The notes under the pieces are model-generated. The model saw only the letters and a list, made by a program, of their open reading frames with translations. It did not search any database and was not told the origin of the DNA. The translations under genes were made by a program, and so were the position numbers. A stretch of DNA of 64,000 nucleotides from an uncultured Clostridia bacterium (lineage in GTDB: Bacteria > Bacillota > Clostridia > TANB77 > CAG-508): NCBI GenBank assembly GCA_948976265.1, contig CARFUA010000003.1, forward strand, positions 145,274 to 209,273, given 5' to 3'. This document shows positions 1 to 8,585 of the stretch, one piece after another (within the stretch, counting starts at the first letter, position 1; each line of letters opens with the position of its first letter).

Positions 1-73
1 TTAAAAATAAGAATATTTAAACGTTATATTTTACCAAGATGATTTACAAAAATGTGAAATTTATGTAAATATA

Positions 74-103
74 TTGACAAATATAGTAAATTTGTGCTAT
101 TAT
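74..103 (+). promoter_or_regulatory. Sigma-A promoter of the asnA leader
   Basis: TTGACA at 74-79 and TATTAT at 98-103 are separated by 18 bp, upstream of the T-box. A partial dyad, AATTTATGTAAATA (58-71), lies just before the -35 and resembles the dyads found in other promoter spacers of this window. Confidence 0.6.
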
Positions 104-114
104 AATAATATAAA

Positions 115-401
115 TGCGATGAAGAGGAAAAGTAACTTTACATTTTATATCAGTGAGCTGTGTATAGTGTGAAACAGTTATAAAAGTTTAGTGAAAGAAC
201 ACCTCTGAGCAGACTACCGAAAAGCTATTTGAGCTTAGTAGACTAGTTCGGAAGCAATCCGTCATCATATTGCTATGCTTGTTGGAGCAGAATAAAAAGT
301 GATTATTAAAGTTTTGAGATAGATGTTATCTTTAATAATAAATAAGGTGGCACCGCGGATACCTGTATTCGTCCTTATTGTAGGATGATACAGGTATTTT
401 T
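115..401 (+). promoter_or_regulatory. T-box riboswitch, asparagine-type
   Basis: The sequence shows the canonical T-box antiterminator core GGTGGCACCGCGG ending at 358. It is followed by a terminator with paired arms ACCTGTAT..GTCCT and AGGAT..ATACAGGT and a T run. Upstream lie a stem I region with the GATGAAGAGGAAAAGTAA element (118 onward) and ACCTCTGAGC (201-210). AAC at 198-200 is in the usual position of the specifier codon, which fits tRNA-Asn and the downstream asnA gene. Uncharged tRNA-Asn should stabilise the antiterminator and switch on transcription. The specifier assignment is inferred by pattern, not by folding. Confidence 0.9.
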
Positions 402-422
402 GTATGGAAAGGAGGAAATTTT

Positions 423-446
423 ATGTTATTAAAGATAATCAATTAG
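423..446 (+). other. Seven-codon mini-ORF after the T-box
   Basis: AAAGGAGG precedes ATG 423 with normal spacing, but the frame closes after seven codons (MLLKIIN). Reading one base later gives a longer run (VIKDNQLVRKKINEK) ending at a TGA near 471. This may be a decayed gene start or a leader peptide. Not a recognised feature. Confidence 0.25.
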
Positions 447-482
447 TGCGAAAGAAAATTAATGAAAAGTGAGGTGGTTATA

Positions 483-524
483 ATGGAAAGTGAAAATGAT
501 AATGATAATATTGAAAGAATGTAA
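483..524 (+). other. Thirteen-codon Asn/Asp-rich mini-ORF
   Basis: GAGGTGG (471-477) is well spaced before ATG 483. The frame encodes MESENDNDNIERM, with three Asn and two Asp in thirteen residues, between an Asn-type T-box and asnA. It could be a translational leader that monitors Asn-tRNA supply, or a remnant of another gene. Size alone makes this weak. Confidence 0.3.
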
Positions 525-590
525 AATGATATGTCCTACAAATATCTTAATTTATTGATAAAAAATTAAATTAAGAAAGAAGGAATTAAA

Positions 591-1553
591 ATGGAAAGAA
601 AAATAAGTTATTTAGAAACATTAAAGGCAATTGATACCTGTAAAAAACACTTTGAAAGTCAATTAGAGGTAAGATTAGGATTAATAAAAGTACAGAGTCC
701 TATATTTTTAAAAACGTCTACAGGATTACAAGATAGATTAACAGGAATCGAAAAGGCGGTCAGCTTTAAAAAAGGAGAACAAAAATTTGAAATTATACAT
801 TCTCTGGCAAAATGGAAAAGAGTATCACTTGAAAAATATCAAATGCCAATTCATGAAGGAATATACACAGATATGAAAGCTATCAGAAAAGATGAAGTGG
901 TTGATGATATTCATTCCTTATATGTTGAACAATGGGATTGGGAAAAAGTTATTGATAAAAGTGATAGAACAATAGATTATTTAAAAGATACCATAAGAAG
1001 TATTTATAAAGCAATTAGGCAAACATCAATTTTTATGAAAAGGAAATATCATTATTTGACTTTGGATTTGCCTAAAACAGTATATTTTATAACCAGTCAG
1101 GAATTGGAAGATAAATATCCAGCTAAGACACCACAAGAAAGAGAACAATTAATTGGAAAAGAGAAAAGGGCAGTGTTTATAATAGGGATTGGAGATAAAT
1201 TGAAATCTGGAATGGTGCATGATAAAAGAAGCCCAGATTATGATGATTGGGAATTAAATGGAGACTTATTGATTTATGATAGAGTAATTGACAAAACAAT
1301 AGAGATTTCTTCGATGGGAATAAGAGTAGATGAAAAATCTTTAAAAGAACAACTGGAAAAGTCTGCTTGTATGGATAGAATTGATTTTCCATATCATCAA
1401 AAAATATTAAAAAAAGAATTACCTTATACAATTGGTGGCGGTATAGGTCAATCAAGAATATTGATGTTAATACTTGAAAAAAAGCATATAGCAGAAGTTC
1501 AGGCATCTTCGTGGGAAGAAAAGATAGAATTAGAAGGGAGGCAAATATTATAA
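591..1553 (+). CDS. asnA: Aspartate--ammonia ligase
   Basis: AsnA makes asparagine from aspartate and ammonia with ATP in the cytosol. The 320-residue product matches the family length (about 330). It carries the typical N-terminal region YLETLKAIDTCKKHFE, the central segments YVEQWDWE and DDWELNGD, and the C-terminal signature GGGIGQSRILML...EVQASSW. An AAGAAGGA ribosome site precedes ATG 591. It sits alone behind an Asn T-box, so it is probably induced when charged tRNA-Asn runs low. The GatCAB genes at 48.8-52.7 kb offer a second, tRNA-dependent route to Asn-tRNA. Confidence 0.96.
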   Translation: MERKISYLETLKAIDTCKKHFESQLEVRLGLIKVQSPIFLKTSTGLQDRLTGIEKAVSFKKGEQKFEIIHSLAKWKRVSLEKYQMPIHEGIYTDMKAIRKDEVVDDIHSLYVEQWDWEKVIDKSDRTIDYLKDTIRSIYKAIRQTSIFMKRKYHYLTLDLPKTVYFITSQELEDKYPAKTPQEREQLIGKEKRAVFIIGIGDKLKSGMVHDKRSPDYDDWELNGDLLIYDRVIDKTIEISSMGIRVDEKSLKEQLEKSACMDRIDFPYHQKILKKELPYTIGGGIGQSRILMLILEKKHIAEVQASSWEEKIELEGRQIL

Positions 1554-1663
1554 GGGAGGATTATGATAATAAAAGAAACTTATTATTTATGAAATTATCT
1601 ATACAAATTTGACATTTTATGATATAAATTAACTAAATAAAAAAACGAAAGGTTTGATAAAAA

Positions 1664-2320
1664 ATGAAAATTACAAAATTTCCACAATCTTGTTTATTCA
1701 TTGAAACAAGAAATAAGAAAATTTTAATTGACCCAGGAACTTTAAAATATAAGGATGAGTATTTTGCTATTTGGAATACAGTAGATATTGTTTTGGTTAC
1801 GCATAAACATCCTGACCATTATAACACAGAAGTGCTTAAAAAACTAAATCAAAATATCAAAATTTATTCCACAGAAGAAGTACAAAATGTGGATAAAAGC
1901 ATTGCTATTCAAATTGTAAAAGAAAATGATGTGATTGAATTAGGCGATGTAAAAATTGAAGTAGTGCATGCGATTCATGGTTACCAACCATTGCTAAAAG
2001 GTGACAAAGAAATTCATGAAAATGTTGGCTATATTGTGGATGATGGTAAAAATCGTTTATACGCAACAAGTGATACGATTTGCTTCAAAAACGATTACAA
2101 GGCAGATATTTTGTGTACTCCAGTCACAGGGCATGGATTGACAATGTCGGCTTTTGAAGCAGCACTTTATGCCAAAGAAGTTGGTGCTATTTTGACGATT
2201 CCAATTCACATGGATAATCCAGCTTTTCCGCCAGATTTCAAATTCATACAAGAAATGTTTGACAAATATGAAGTGGAATATGAAATTTTGGAAAATGATG
2301 AAACGATGGAAATTGAATAG
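1664..2320 (+). CDS. Metallo-beta-lactamase fold hydrolase, UlaG-like
   Basis: A 218-residue MBL-fold protein of the UlaG/lactamase_B_3 type. The metal motif HKHPDH is at about residues 47-52, with a later conserved His near HAIHGY and an Asp in ATSDT. The C-terminal IHMDN is the usual last metal-binding His. No signal peptide is seen, so it should act in the cytosol. Substrate cannot be predicted. It is followed by a second, unrelated MBL-fold gene 8 bp later, so the two are probably cotranscribed. Confidence 0.8.
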   Translation: MKITKFPQSCLFIETRNKKILIDPGTLKYKDEYFAIWNTVDIVLVTHKHPDHYNTEVLKKLNQNIKIYSTEEVQNVDKSIAIQIVKENDVIELGDVKIEVVHAIHGYQPLLKGDKEIHENVGYIVDDGKNRLYATSDTICFKNDYKADILCTPVTGHGLTMSAFEAALYAKEVGAILTIPIHMDNPAFPPDFKFIQEMFDKYEVEYEILENDETMEIE

Positions 2321-2328
2321 GAGTGAAT

Positions 2329-3135
2329 ATGGAAAGAATACTCGTTTTGGGAACAGGCGACGCAATTACATTGAATTGTTTTAATACGTGTTTTGTATTA
2401 GAAAATAATGGAAAATATTTATTAGTTGATACTGGAGGCGGAAGCCAAGTGATTAACCAAATCCAAAAGGTTGGTGTCGACATTTCGGATATTCATGATA
2501 TGTTTGTATCACATAAGCATATTGACCATTTGCTAGGGATATTTTATGTTTTGCGCATGGTTTGTTATAAAAAAAGTAAGCAAGAATATATGGGAAAATT
2601 AAATATTTATTGTGCTAAAGAAGTAAAAGAAATTGTTGAAAAATTTGTGCTAGATACGTTTTCCAAAAAGTATGATGAGATTTTTCAAGAGAATGTGATT
2701 TTTCATGAAATTGAAAATGAACAAGAATATTCTGTGATTGGTTATCCAATGAAAATTCTGGATTTATATCCGAAAGAAGATTTGATACAATATGGTTTTC
2801 AAATCAAATTGAACAGTGGAAAAATATTTACTTTTTTGGGCGATATTCCATGTAGTGAAAAGTTATATGATAAAATTAGAAATACGGATTGGGTTTGCCA
2901 TGAGGCGTTTTGTCAAGAGACAGAAAAAGAAATTTACAATCCACATCAGCACTATCATTCGACTGTAAAAGATGTGGCAGAAAACATGCGAAGTTTGGAG
3001 ATAAAAAACTTAATTTTGTGGCATACGAGAGATAATAATTTAGCAAACCGAAAAGAATTATATACGCAAGAAGCAAAAGAGTATTTTGCAGGAAATGTGT
3101 ATGTGCCAGATGATTTGGAGGAAATTATTTTGTAA
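2329..3135 (+). CDS. Metallo-beta-lactamase fold hydrolase, RNase Z-like
   Basis: A 268-residue MBL-fold enzyme with the DTGGGS strand-turn, the SHKHIDHLLG metal motif, FLGDIP (metal-bridging Asp) and a C-terminal WHTRD. The pattern is that of the RNase Z/arylsulfatase-like branch, but the length and motifs do not prove tRNA processing. I choose ATG 2329 because AGGAG (2319-2323) is spaced correctly before it; a GTG at 2323 overlaps that site. A good terminator follows at 3159-3186. Confidence 0.75.
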   Translation: MERILVLGTGDAITLNCFNTCFVLENNGKYLLVDTGGGSQVINQIQKVGVDISDIHDMFVSHKHIDHLLGIFYVLRMVCYKKSKQEYMGKLNIYCAKEVKEIVEKFVLDTFSKKYDEIFQENVIFHEIENEQEYSVIGYPMKILDLYPKEDLIQYGFQIKLNSGKIFTFLGDIPCSEKLYDKIRNTDWVCHEAFCQETEKEIYNPHQHYHSTVKDVAENMRSLEIKNLILWHTRDNNLANRKELYTQEAKEYFAGNVYVPDDLEEIIL

Positions 3136-3158
3136 ACTTAAGTAAACAAAGTTTTGAA

Positions 3159-3186
3159 AGAAAGCGACAAAAAGCTTTCTTTTTTT
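3159..3186 (+). terminator. Rho-independent terminator
   Basis: AGAAAGC (3159-3165) pairs with GCTTTCT (3174-3180) and is followed by six T residues. It closes the two-gene MBL operon. Confidence 0.8.
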
Positions 3187-3236
3187 ACTTTTGTATGATA
3201 CAATCAAATGGAAAATTAAAAATAAGGAGAAAACAA

Positions 3237-4019
3237 ATGAACGAAGTTGCAGTAGCCATTCAAAATGATAATAAAAATGTAACCCCAATTGAAACCATTG
3301 ATGCGATAAAAAAAGCTGGTTTCAAAAATGCTTTTGTACAATGGTATAACGAAGATTGGGCGTGTAGTCAGCAAGAGCAGTTGGATTATGCGCGAAAAGT
3401 AGGATTGAATATTATTTGTGCGCATTTGGGTTATAAAAAGGTTAATGAAATTTGGCGAGATAATGAAACAGGAGAAGCGTTTGTCGAACGATATAAAAAT
3501 GATTTGCGTATCTGTAAGAAAAATAATATTTCGCTTGTTGTGATGCATTTGATTGGAACGAATCCTGAAATTATTTGTAGTGAAATAGGTTTGCGTAGAA
3601 TTAAGGAAATTGTTGATTATGCGGAAGAATTGGGCATCAAGATTGCTTTTGAAAATACGAAAAGATATGAATATTTAGAATATGTATTTTCTCATTTAGA
3701 TAATAGTAACATTGGACTTTGCTATGATTCAGGACACTGCCATATTTTTTTTGATGATAAATTTGATTATGAATTTTTCAAAAATCGAATTTTCACTGTT
3801 CACTTGCATGACAATGACAAATCCGACGACTTGCATTTAATGCCATTTGACGGAACGATTGATTGGGAACATGTAATGCACCAATTAAAAGAATGTCATT
3901 TTGAGGAACCAATTACATTGGAATTGACGTATCGTTATCATTATTTAGAAATGTCCATTGAAGAATTTTATCAAAAGGGATATGAAGTAGCAAATCAATT
4001 GGCAAAGATGATGAAATAA
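3237..4019 (+). CDS. Sugar phosphate isomerase/epimerase-like TIM barrel
   Basis: A 260-residue protein of the xylose-isomerase-like TIM-barrel (AP endonuclease 2) fold. Visible metal-site segments are VVMHLIG, AFENTKR (Glu), GLCYDSGHCH (Asp, His) and TVHLHDND, followed by LELTYR with a late Glu. These proteins isomerise or epimerise small sugars or inositols; the substrate is unknown. ATG 3237 is preceded by AAGGAG. An earlier in-frame ATG at 3195 lacks a ribosome site and lies in the promoter region. It is monocistronic. Confidence 0.8.
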   Translation: MNEVAVAIQNDNKNVTPIETIDAIKKAGFKNAFVQWYNEDWACSQQEQLDYARKVGLNIICAHLGYKKVNEIWRDNETGEAFVERYKNDLRICKKNNISLVVMHLIGTNPEIICSEIGLRRIKEIVDYAEELGIKIAFENTKRYEYLEYVFSHLDNSNIGLCYDSGHCHIFFDDKFDYEFFKNRIFTVHLHDNDKSDDLHLMPFDGTIDWEHVMHQLKECHFEEPITLELTYRYHYLEMSIEEFYQKGYEVANQLAKMMK

Positions 4020-4024
4020 ACAAA

Positions 4025-4050
4025 AAACTCTGACAGATAAGCCAGAGTTT
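4025..4050 (-). terminator. Terminator between convergent genes
   Basis: AAACTCTG (4025-4032) pairs with CAGAGTTT (4043-4050). On the minus strand it runs into a T-rich tail, so it mainly serves the small gene at 4090-4437. A second hairpin, AAAAGTAA/TTACTTTT, lies at about 4056-4081. Confidence 0.6.
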
Positions 4051-4089
4051 CTGTCCAAAAGTAACAAATGAAATTACTTTTGTATGGCA

Positions 4090-4437
4090 TTACAAGCATT
4101 CTAACGAAGCCGTATGAACAAGCCAGAGTTTTCCTTGTTGATAGCTGCTTACTTTCACAATTTGACAGAAAAGACCGTCAAATTCCATTGTTGCAAAATG
4201 AGCCTCCTTGATTTGTTTATAGAAGGTTTCTTTTGGAACGAGCTCTACTTGAGAACTGCGAATTTCCACAAGGATAGACACTTCTTCCAGTTCTTCGAGA
4301 AAAGTTCTTGCGTTAGCAACCCTTCTTTCATGATTTGCCTGTAGCGCTGGGTCTGATGGGTTAGTAAAATGTATAATTTCATTTAACCGCTTCTTTTTTG
4401 TTTCAAGAATTTTTTTGATTTTTGCTTCTGTTACCAT
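4090..4437 (-). CDS. Small hypothetical protein, alien codon style
   Basis: A 115-residue soluble protein, mostly helical at the N terminus (KIKKILETKKKRLNEI), with no family I recognise. TAAGGAGG precedes the ATG. It contains an ordinary in-frame CGG (Arg, in KKKRLNE), a codon otherwise tied to frameshifts in this window. Its promoter (4515-4543, minus strand) is TTGACA-17-TATAAT with the dyad spacer seen at other small genes. It is a monocistronic cassette between two native genes and may have been acquired horizontally. Confidence 0.6.
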   Translation of the reverse strand: MVTEAKIKKILETKKKRLNEIIHFTNPSDPALQANHERRVANARTFLEELEEVSILVEIRSSQVELVPKETFYKQIKEAHFATMEFDGLFCQIVKVSSYQQGKLWLVHTASLECL

Positions 4438-4514
4438 GATTTTCCTCCTTAATTTGGCGTTTTTCTTCCATTGTAAAAACTGGGAGAAAAAGTTAATGAT
4501 TAATATACAATATA

Positions 4515-4543
4515 ATTATATCATATTTTACATAAAATGTCAA
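4515..4543 (-). promoter_or_regulatory. Dyad-spacer promoter for the 4090-4437 gene
   Basis: Read on the minus strand: TTGACA, a 17-bp spacer TTTTATGTAAAATATGA, then TATAAT. The core ATTTTA-TG-TAAAAT is an inverted repeat overlapping the -35/-10 spacer. Confidence 0.75.
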
Positions 4544-4590
4544 ATTGTCTTGTTTACAAAGACAATTTTCAAAGAAAGAGGAATTTTAAA

Positions 4591-5604
4591 ATGAAAAATA
4601 GAAACGGAAAGATTGAAAAATTAATAAAGCAATTTCATTTGGGAAATTCAATTATAGAGGTAAGTCCAATAACAGGTGGTTTGTCGCATCGAATGTATAA
4701 AGTCGTGACAGATAGCGGAATATATGCAGTAAAAGAATTAAATCCAGGAATTATGAAAAGGGAAGAAGCGTATTCGAATTTTGTGTTTTCAGAGAAAGTC
4801 TCAAACTTGGCAAAAGAAAATGGAATGCCAGTAATTTCAGCGATTAAGTTAGAAAATGAAGTGATTAGGCAAGTAGGAAGCGACTTTTTTATGGTATTTC
4901 CTTATTTAGAAGGCAAGCTATTAAAGTCAGAAGAAATCACCGAAAAACATTGTGCGATAATGGGAGAAATGCTAGCCAAATTACATTTAATTGACTTTTC
5001 TAACATCGAGGAAGAAACAAGAAAGCAAAAAGAAATCCAGAAAATAGACTGGAACTCGTATCTAGCATTAGCCAAAAAAGAAAACAAAAGTTATGTTACA
5101 ATGTTAGAGCAAAATGGTGATTTGTTAGATGAATTGTGCGAAAAGTCAAATATGGCAATTCTGGAAGCGAATCAAGATTTGATTGTGAGTCATCGTGATT
5201 TGGACCGAAAAAATGTAATGTGGCAAAATGAGAATCCATTTATTATTGATTGGGAAGCTAGTGGTTATATCAATCCACTAATTGAATTAATTGGAGTTGC
5301 TTGGAATTGGGCTGGTGGAGATGTTGAAAAATTTCAGGTTTGCAAATTTGAAATCGTGGTAAATCATTATCAGAAATTTGCTAAAAGGAAATTTGATGAA
5401 CAACTTAACAAAATCGTTTATGCGGGTATTTACGATGGACTTCAGTGGATAAAATATAATTTGGAAAGGTCACTTTGCATTGGAAATTCTTATCAAGCAG
5501 ATGAAATCGAATTGGCTGAAAATGAGATTAGGCAATCGATTGGAGAGATTAAGTATTATGTAAGTCAGATAAATAAAATGGTAGAAATTTTGGAGAAAAA
5601 TTAG
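4591..5604 (+). CDS. Aminoglycoside-phosphotransferase-fold kinase
   Basis: A 337-residue member of the APH/choline-kinase/homoserine-kinase-II superfamily. The catalytic loop is SHRDLDRKNVMW (HxDxxxxN) at about residue 200, followed by the metal motif IIDWEA. The N-terminal lobe has GGLSHRMYKV and YAVKEL (ATP-binding Lys). The substrate is unknown; antibiotic resistance should not be assumed. ATG 4591 follows AAAGAGGAA. It is 9 bp upstream of the S66 peptidase gene, so the two are probably one operon. Confidence 0.78.
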   Translation: MKNRNGKIEKLIKQFHLGNSIIEVSPITGGLSHRMYKVVTDSGIYAVKELNPGIMKREEAYSNFVFSEKVSNLAKENGMPVISAIKLENEVIRQVGSDFFMVFPYLEGKLLKSEEITEKHCAIMGEMLAKLHLIDFSNIEEETRKQKEIQKIDWNSYLALAKKENKSYVTMLEQNGDLLDELCEKSNMAILEANQDLIVSHRDLDRKNVMWQNENPFIIDWEASGYINPLIELIGVAWNWAGGDVEKFQVCKFEIVVNHYQKFAKRKFDEQLNKIVYAGIYDGLQWIKYNLERSLCIGNSYQADEIELAENEIRQSIGEIKYYVSQINKMVEILEKN

Positions 5605-5613
5605 GAGGTTAAA

Positions 5614-6531
5614 ATGTTAGCAAATCGATTAAAAGTAGGAGATACGATTGGAATTATTTCGCCATCAGCGCCTATTACAAAGGAAGTAATGGAGCAGTTT
5701 CAAGAAGGGTTAAAAGTATTTGAAAATTTGGGATTTAAAGTGAAATTAAGTAAAAATGTATATGCAAATACCTTCGGTTATTCTGCTACAACAAATGAGA
5801 AAGTGGAAGATATCCATGAAATGTTTTCAAATAAAGATGTAAAAGCAATTATATGTTCTCAAGGTGGACAAAATTCAAATGCAATTCTTCCATTTTTAGA
5901 TTATGAGTTAATTAAAAATAATCCAAAAATAATATTAGGAATTAGTGATTCTACAGCTTTGTTAAATGCTATTTATGCTAAAACAGGAATGATAACCTAT
6001 CATCAAAACGATGTTATTTGGGGGTTAGGAAGAGAAGTATCGCAAAAAGAAATGAATGATTTTACGATGCGATTAATGGATGGTAAAATTGGAGAAATAG
6101 AACATTTTACCAAATGGAAAACTTTAAAAGAGGGACAAACGGAAGGATATTTGGTAGGAGGAAATTTGTCTACTTTTACGAAATTATTAAATAGTAAGTT
6201 TTGTCCAGATTTTGAAAATAAAATATTATTTTTAGAAGAATATGCGGAAGAATCGCCTTTAGATGAAGTAGATAGTAGAATAAATTTGTTGAAACAGAAT
6301 AAAGTATTTGAAAAAATAAATGGTTTGTGGATTGGATATTATGAAAGTGATACAGAAAACGCAAAGTTTGAAGATGTTGTCATGAACAACTTAAAAGAAT
6401 ATCATTTTCCGCTATTAAAATGCAACGATTTTGGCCACAATTGTGAAAATGTGGTGATTCCCATTGGAGCAAAAGTCAAGTTGGATGCGACGAATTGTCA
6501 AGTTGAAATTTTAGAAAAAATATTGGAATAG
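5614..6531 (+). CDS. S66 family LD-carboxypeptidase / MccF-like peptidase
   Basis: A 305-residue cytosolic serine peptidase of family S66. The N-terminal GDTIGIISPSAPI, the ICSQGGQNSNAILP motif and the nucleophile region LGISDSTALL (Ser) are clear. The acidic LFLEEYAEE and the final FGHNCENVVIPIG supply the Glu and His of the triad. The family trims murein tetrapeptides (LdcA) or hydrolyses peptide-nucleotide antibiotics (MccF). AGGAGG precedes ATG 5614. It follows a kinase-like gene, which hints at small-molecule detoxification, but recycling of cell wall is equally possible. Confidence 0.85.
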   Translation: MLANRLKVGDTIGIISPSAPITKEVMEQFQEGLKVFENLGFKVKLSKNVYANTFGYSATTNEKVEDIHEMFSNKDVKAIICSQGGQNSNAILPFLDYELIKNNPKIILGISDSTALLNAIYAKTGMITYHQNDVIWGLGREVSQKEMNDFTMRLMDGKIGEIEHFTKWKTLKEGQTEGYLVGGNLSTFTKLLNSKFCPDFENKILFLEEYAEESPLDEVDSRINLLKQNKVFEKINGLWIGYYESDTENAKFEDVVMNNLKEYHFPLLKCNDFGHNCENVVIPIGAKVKLDATNCQVEILEKILE

Positions 6532-6664
6532 AAGGCTTTTAAATAATAAAGTTTGGTTTTCTGAAATATGCCTCACTTTTAATTATATCACATTTTTGAA
6601 ATTATATCAACTTGACAAAAACTCAAAATTATGCTATTCCTTGATTTTGTGGGATTATATCCAT

Positions 6665-7012
6665 TCAAAATTTAGCTTCACGAACAATCTCACTTTTGAA
6701 AAACCTCTCCTGAAAATTCACCAAAACGCGAATTTCCTCATCTGAAAACTCTCGATTTTCAGGCACAACAATTAATTTATCGTCATCGTCATCAAGGCGA
6801 TGAATTATGGCAATACATTTTCCACAAAATGTTTGCAATGGTTCGGAAACGCCTAAAATACAAGCATCTAATTCTTCGCCATCACCACTTATCGTATGAG
6901 GGATATATCCATAATTGACAGGATAAATGAAATCCCAATCTGGATGTTTACTTCCTAGTGGTCGGTCGATTTTTACGGTTACTATTTTTCCTAAAAATTG
7001 TTTGTTATCCAT
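6665..7012 (-). CDS. Inorganic pyrophosphatase-like protein (short form)
   Basis: A 115-residue protein resembling the core of family I soluble pyrophosphatases: YPVNYGYIPHTISGDGEELD matches the signature region. The usual DGDPxD metal loop reads DGEELDA here, so the central Asp is Glu, and the protein is much shorter than E. coli Ppa (176 residues). Such short versions are common in Firmicutes and are annotated as pyrophosphatases, but activity is uncertain. GGAGAG precedes the start. It is monocistronic and divergent from the next gene. Confidence 0.65.
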   Translation of the reverse strand: MDNKQFLGKIVTVKIDRPLGSKHPDWDFIYPVNYGYIPHTISGDGEELDACILGVSEPLQTFCGKCIAIIHRLDDDDDKLIVVPENREFSDEEIRVLVNFQERFFKSEIVREAKF

Positions 7013-7115
7013 GTTTCTCTCCTTAGTTTTAATAGTTACATTATATCATATATATTTTATTTTTAAAACTTGAAATTAATATAATTTTCTGATAAAATAA
7101 GGCAAAGGAGAACCG

Positions 7116-7997
7116 ATGGAACTTGTTAAATTGGGAGAAAAAACCTATTATATTAAAAATCCAACCAATATTGGAATTTACAAAATAGATGATGAAAATG
7201 TCTATTTAATTGACAGCGGAAATGATAAAGATGCTGGCAAAAGAATATTAAAAATAATCGATGAGCAAGGTTGGAAGGTAAAAGGAATCATTGTTACGCA
7301 TTCGAATGCGGACCATATTGGCGGAAATCAGGTGATTCAAGAACGAACTGGTTGTGAGATTTTGGCACACAATGTGGAGAAATATTTTACGCAAAATCCT
7401 ATTTTGGAACCTTCGTTTTTGTACGGTGGTTATCCGTTTAAAGGACTTCGCAATAAATTTTTGCTAGCGAAAGAATCCAAGACGAAAAACCTAGAAAATA
7501 ATTTGCCAGAAGGTTTAGAATCGGTTTCTTTAAAAGGTCATTTTTTTGACATGATTGGAATCAAAACTTCGGATGAGGTTTATTTCTTGGCAGATGCATT
7601 ATTTAGTGAAGAAACGATTACAAAATATCATTTGTTTTTTGTGTATGATGTCAGAGAATTTCTAAATACATTAGAAAAACTGAAAATCCTCAAAGGAAAA
7701 TATTTTGTGCCTTCTCATTGTGAGGCAACAGAAGACTTGACAAAATTGATTGCGTTAAATGAAAATAAAGTGAACGAAATTTTAAATAAAATATTACAAT
7801 TTTGCCAAAATGAAATGACATTTGAGGAAATTTTAAAAGCAATTTTTGATGATTATAAATTAGTGATGAATGCAAATCAGTATGTTTTAGTGGGAAGTAC
7901 GGTTAAATCATATTTGGCGTATTTGTGCGATGAGGGGAAAATTTCGTATGAATTTAAAGAAAATAAAATGATTTGGAAATTAGAAACAGAGAAATAA
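7116..7997 (+). CDS. Metallo-beta-lactamase fold hydrolase
   Basis: A 293-residue MBL-fold protein with DSGNDKDAGKRILK, the metal motif THSNADHIGG (HxxxDH form, with Asn replacing the second His), FLADALF and PSHCE. The C-terminal 70 residues resemble a small winged-helix domain, as in other clostridial MBL proteins. The altered first His pair (HSNADH) is common in the glyoxalase-II-like branch. The promoter is TTGAAA-17-TAAAAT just upstream. Substrate unknown. Confidence 0.75.
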   Translation: MELVKLGEKTYYIKNPTNIGIYKIDDENVYLIDSGNDKDAGKRILKIIDEQGWKVKGIIVTHSNADHIGGNQVIQERTGCEILAHNVEKYFTQNPILEPSFLYGGYPFKGLRNKFLLAKESKTKNLENNLPEGLESVSLKGHFFDMIGIKTSDEVYFLADALFSEETITKYHLFFVYDVREFLNTLEKLKILKGKYFVPSHCEATEDLTKLIALNENKVNEILNKILQFCQNEMTFEEILKAIFDDYKLVMNANQYVLVGSTVKSYLAYLCDEGKISYEFKENKMIWKLETEK

Positions 7998-8013
7998 AAT
8001 TCTCTGTTTTATT
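7986..8013 (+). terminator. Rho-independent terminator
   Basis: ACAGAGAA (7986-7993) overlaps the stop codon region and pairs with TTCTCTGT (8000-8007), followed by a T-rich tract. Confidence 0.75.
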
Positions 8014-8087
8014 TTTGAAAAAATCATAAATTATTTGTAATAAAATGAAAAAATTTGGCTCATAAGAAATAGAAGGAGGAAACGTTT

Positions 8088-8585
8088 ATGCAAAGCATGG
8101 AAGAAATGTATCAGCAATATTCGAATACAGTTTATAAATATTTGCTTTGCTTATGCCAAAATGCAGAAATTGCCGAAGATTTGACGCAAGAAACATTTGT
8201 TATTGCCCTAAAGAAGATTCATCAATTTCGAGGGGAATGCAAAGTTTCGACTTGGCTTTGTCAGATTGCTAAACATTTGTGGTATAAGGAGCTTCGAAAA
8301 ACAAAAAAAGCGGTGACAGAAGTGCTAACTGATGAAATGGTGGCATTAGAAATGACGGAAGATGTTGTGTTTCAAAAAGATGAAAAATTGCAATTGTTTA
8401 AAAACATGCAAAAGTTGGAAGAGCCAGCAAGACAAGTAATGTATTTGAGAATCATGGGAAATTTGAATTTTATCGAAATTGCTGAAGTTCTTGGAAAGAC
8501 GTCTAATTGGGCACGTGTTACGTTTTTTCGTGCGAAACAAAAAATGAGGGGGGAAAAAGAAAATGGAAAAGAAAACAGAATGTGA
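8088..8585 (+). CDS. ECF-type RNA polymerase sigma factor
   Basis: A 165-residue sigma factor with only regions 2 and 4. Region 2 shows AEDLTQETFVIALKKIHQFRGE and STWLCQIAKHLW; region 4 shows LNFIEIAEVLGKTSNWARVTFFRAKQ, a helix-turn-helix. AGGAGG precedes ATG 8088. The next gene, an anti-sigma factor, overlaps its end by 23 bp, which indicates translational coupling and control by that partner. The target promoters are unknown. Confidence 0.92.
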   Translation: MQSMEEMYQQYSNTVYKYLLCLCQNAEIAEDLTQETFVIALKKIHQFRGECKVSTWLCQIAKHLWYKELRKTKKAVTEVLTDEMVALEMTEDVVFQKDEKLQLFKNMQKLEEPARQVMYLRIMGNLNFIEIAEVLGKTSNWARVTFFRAKQKMRGEKENGKENRM

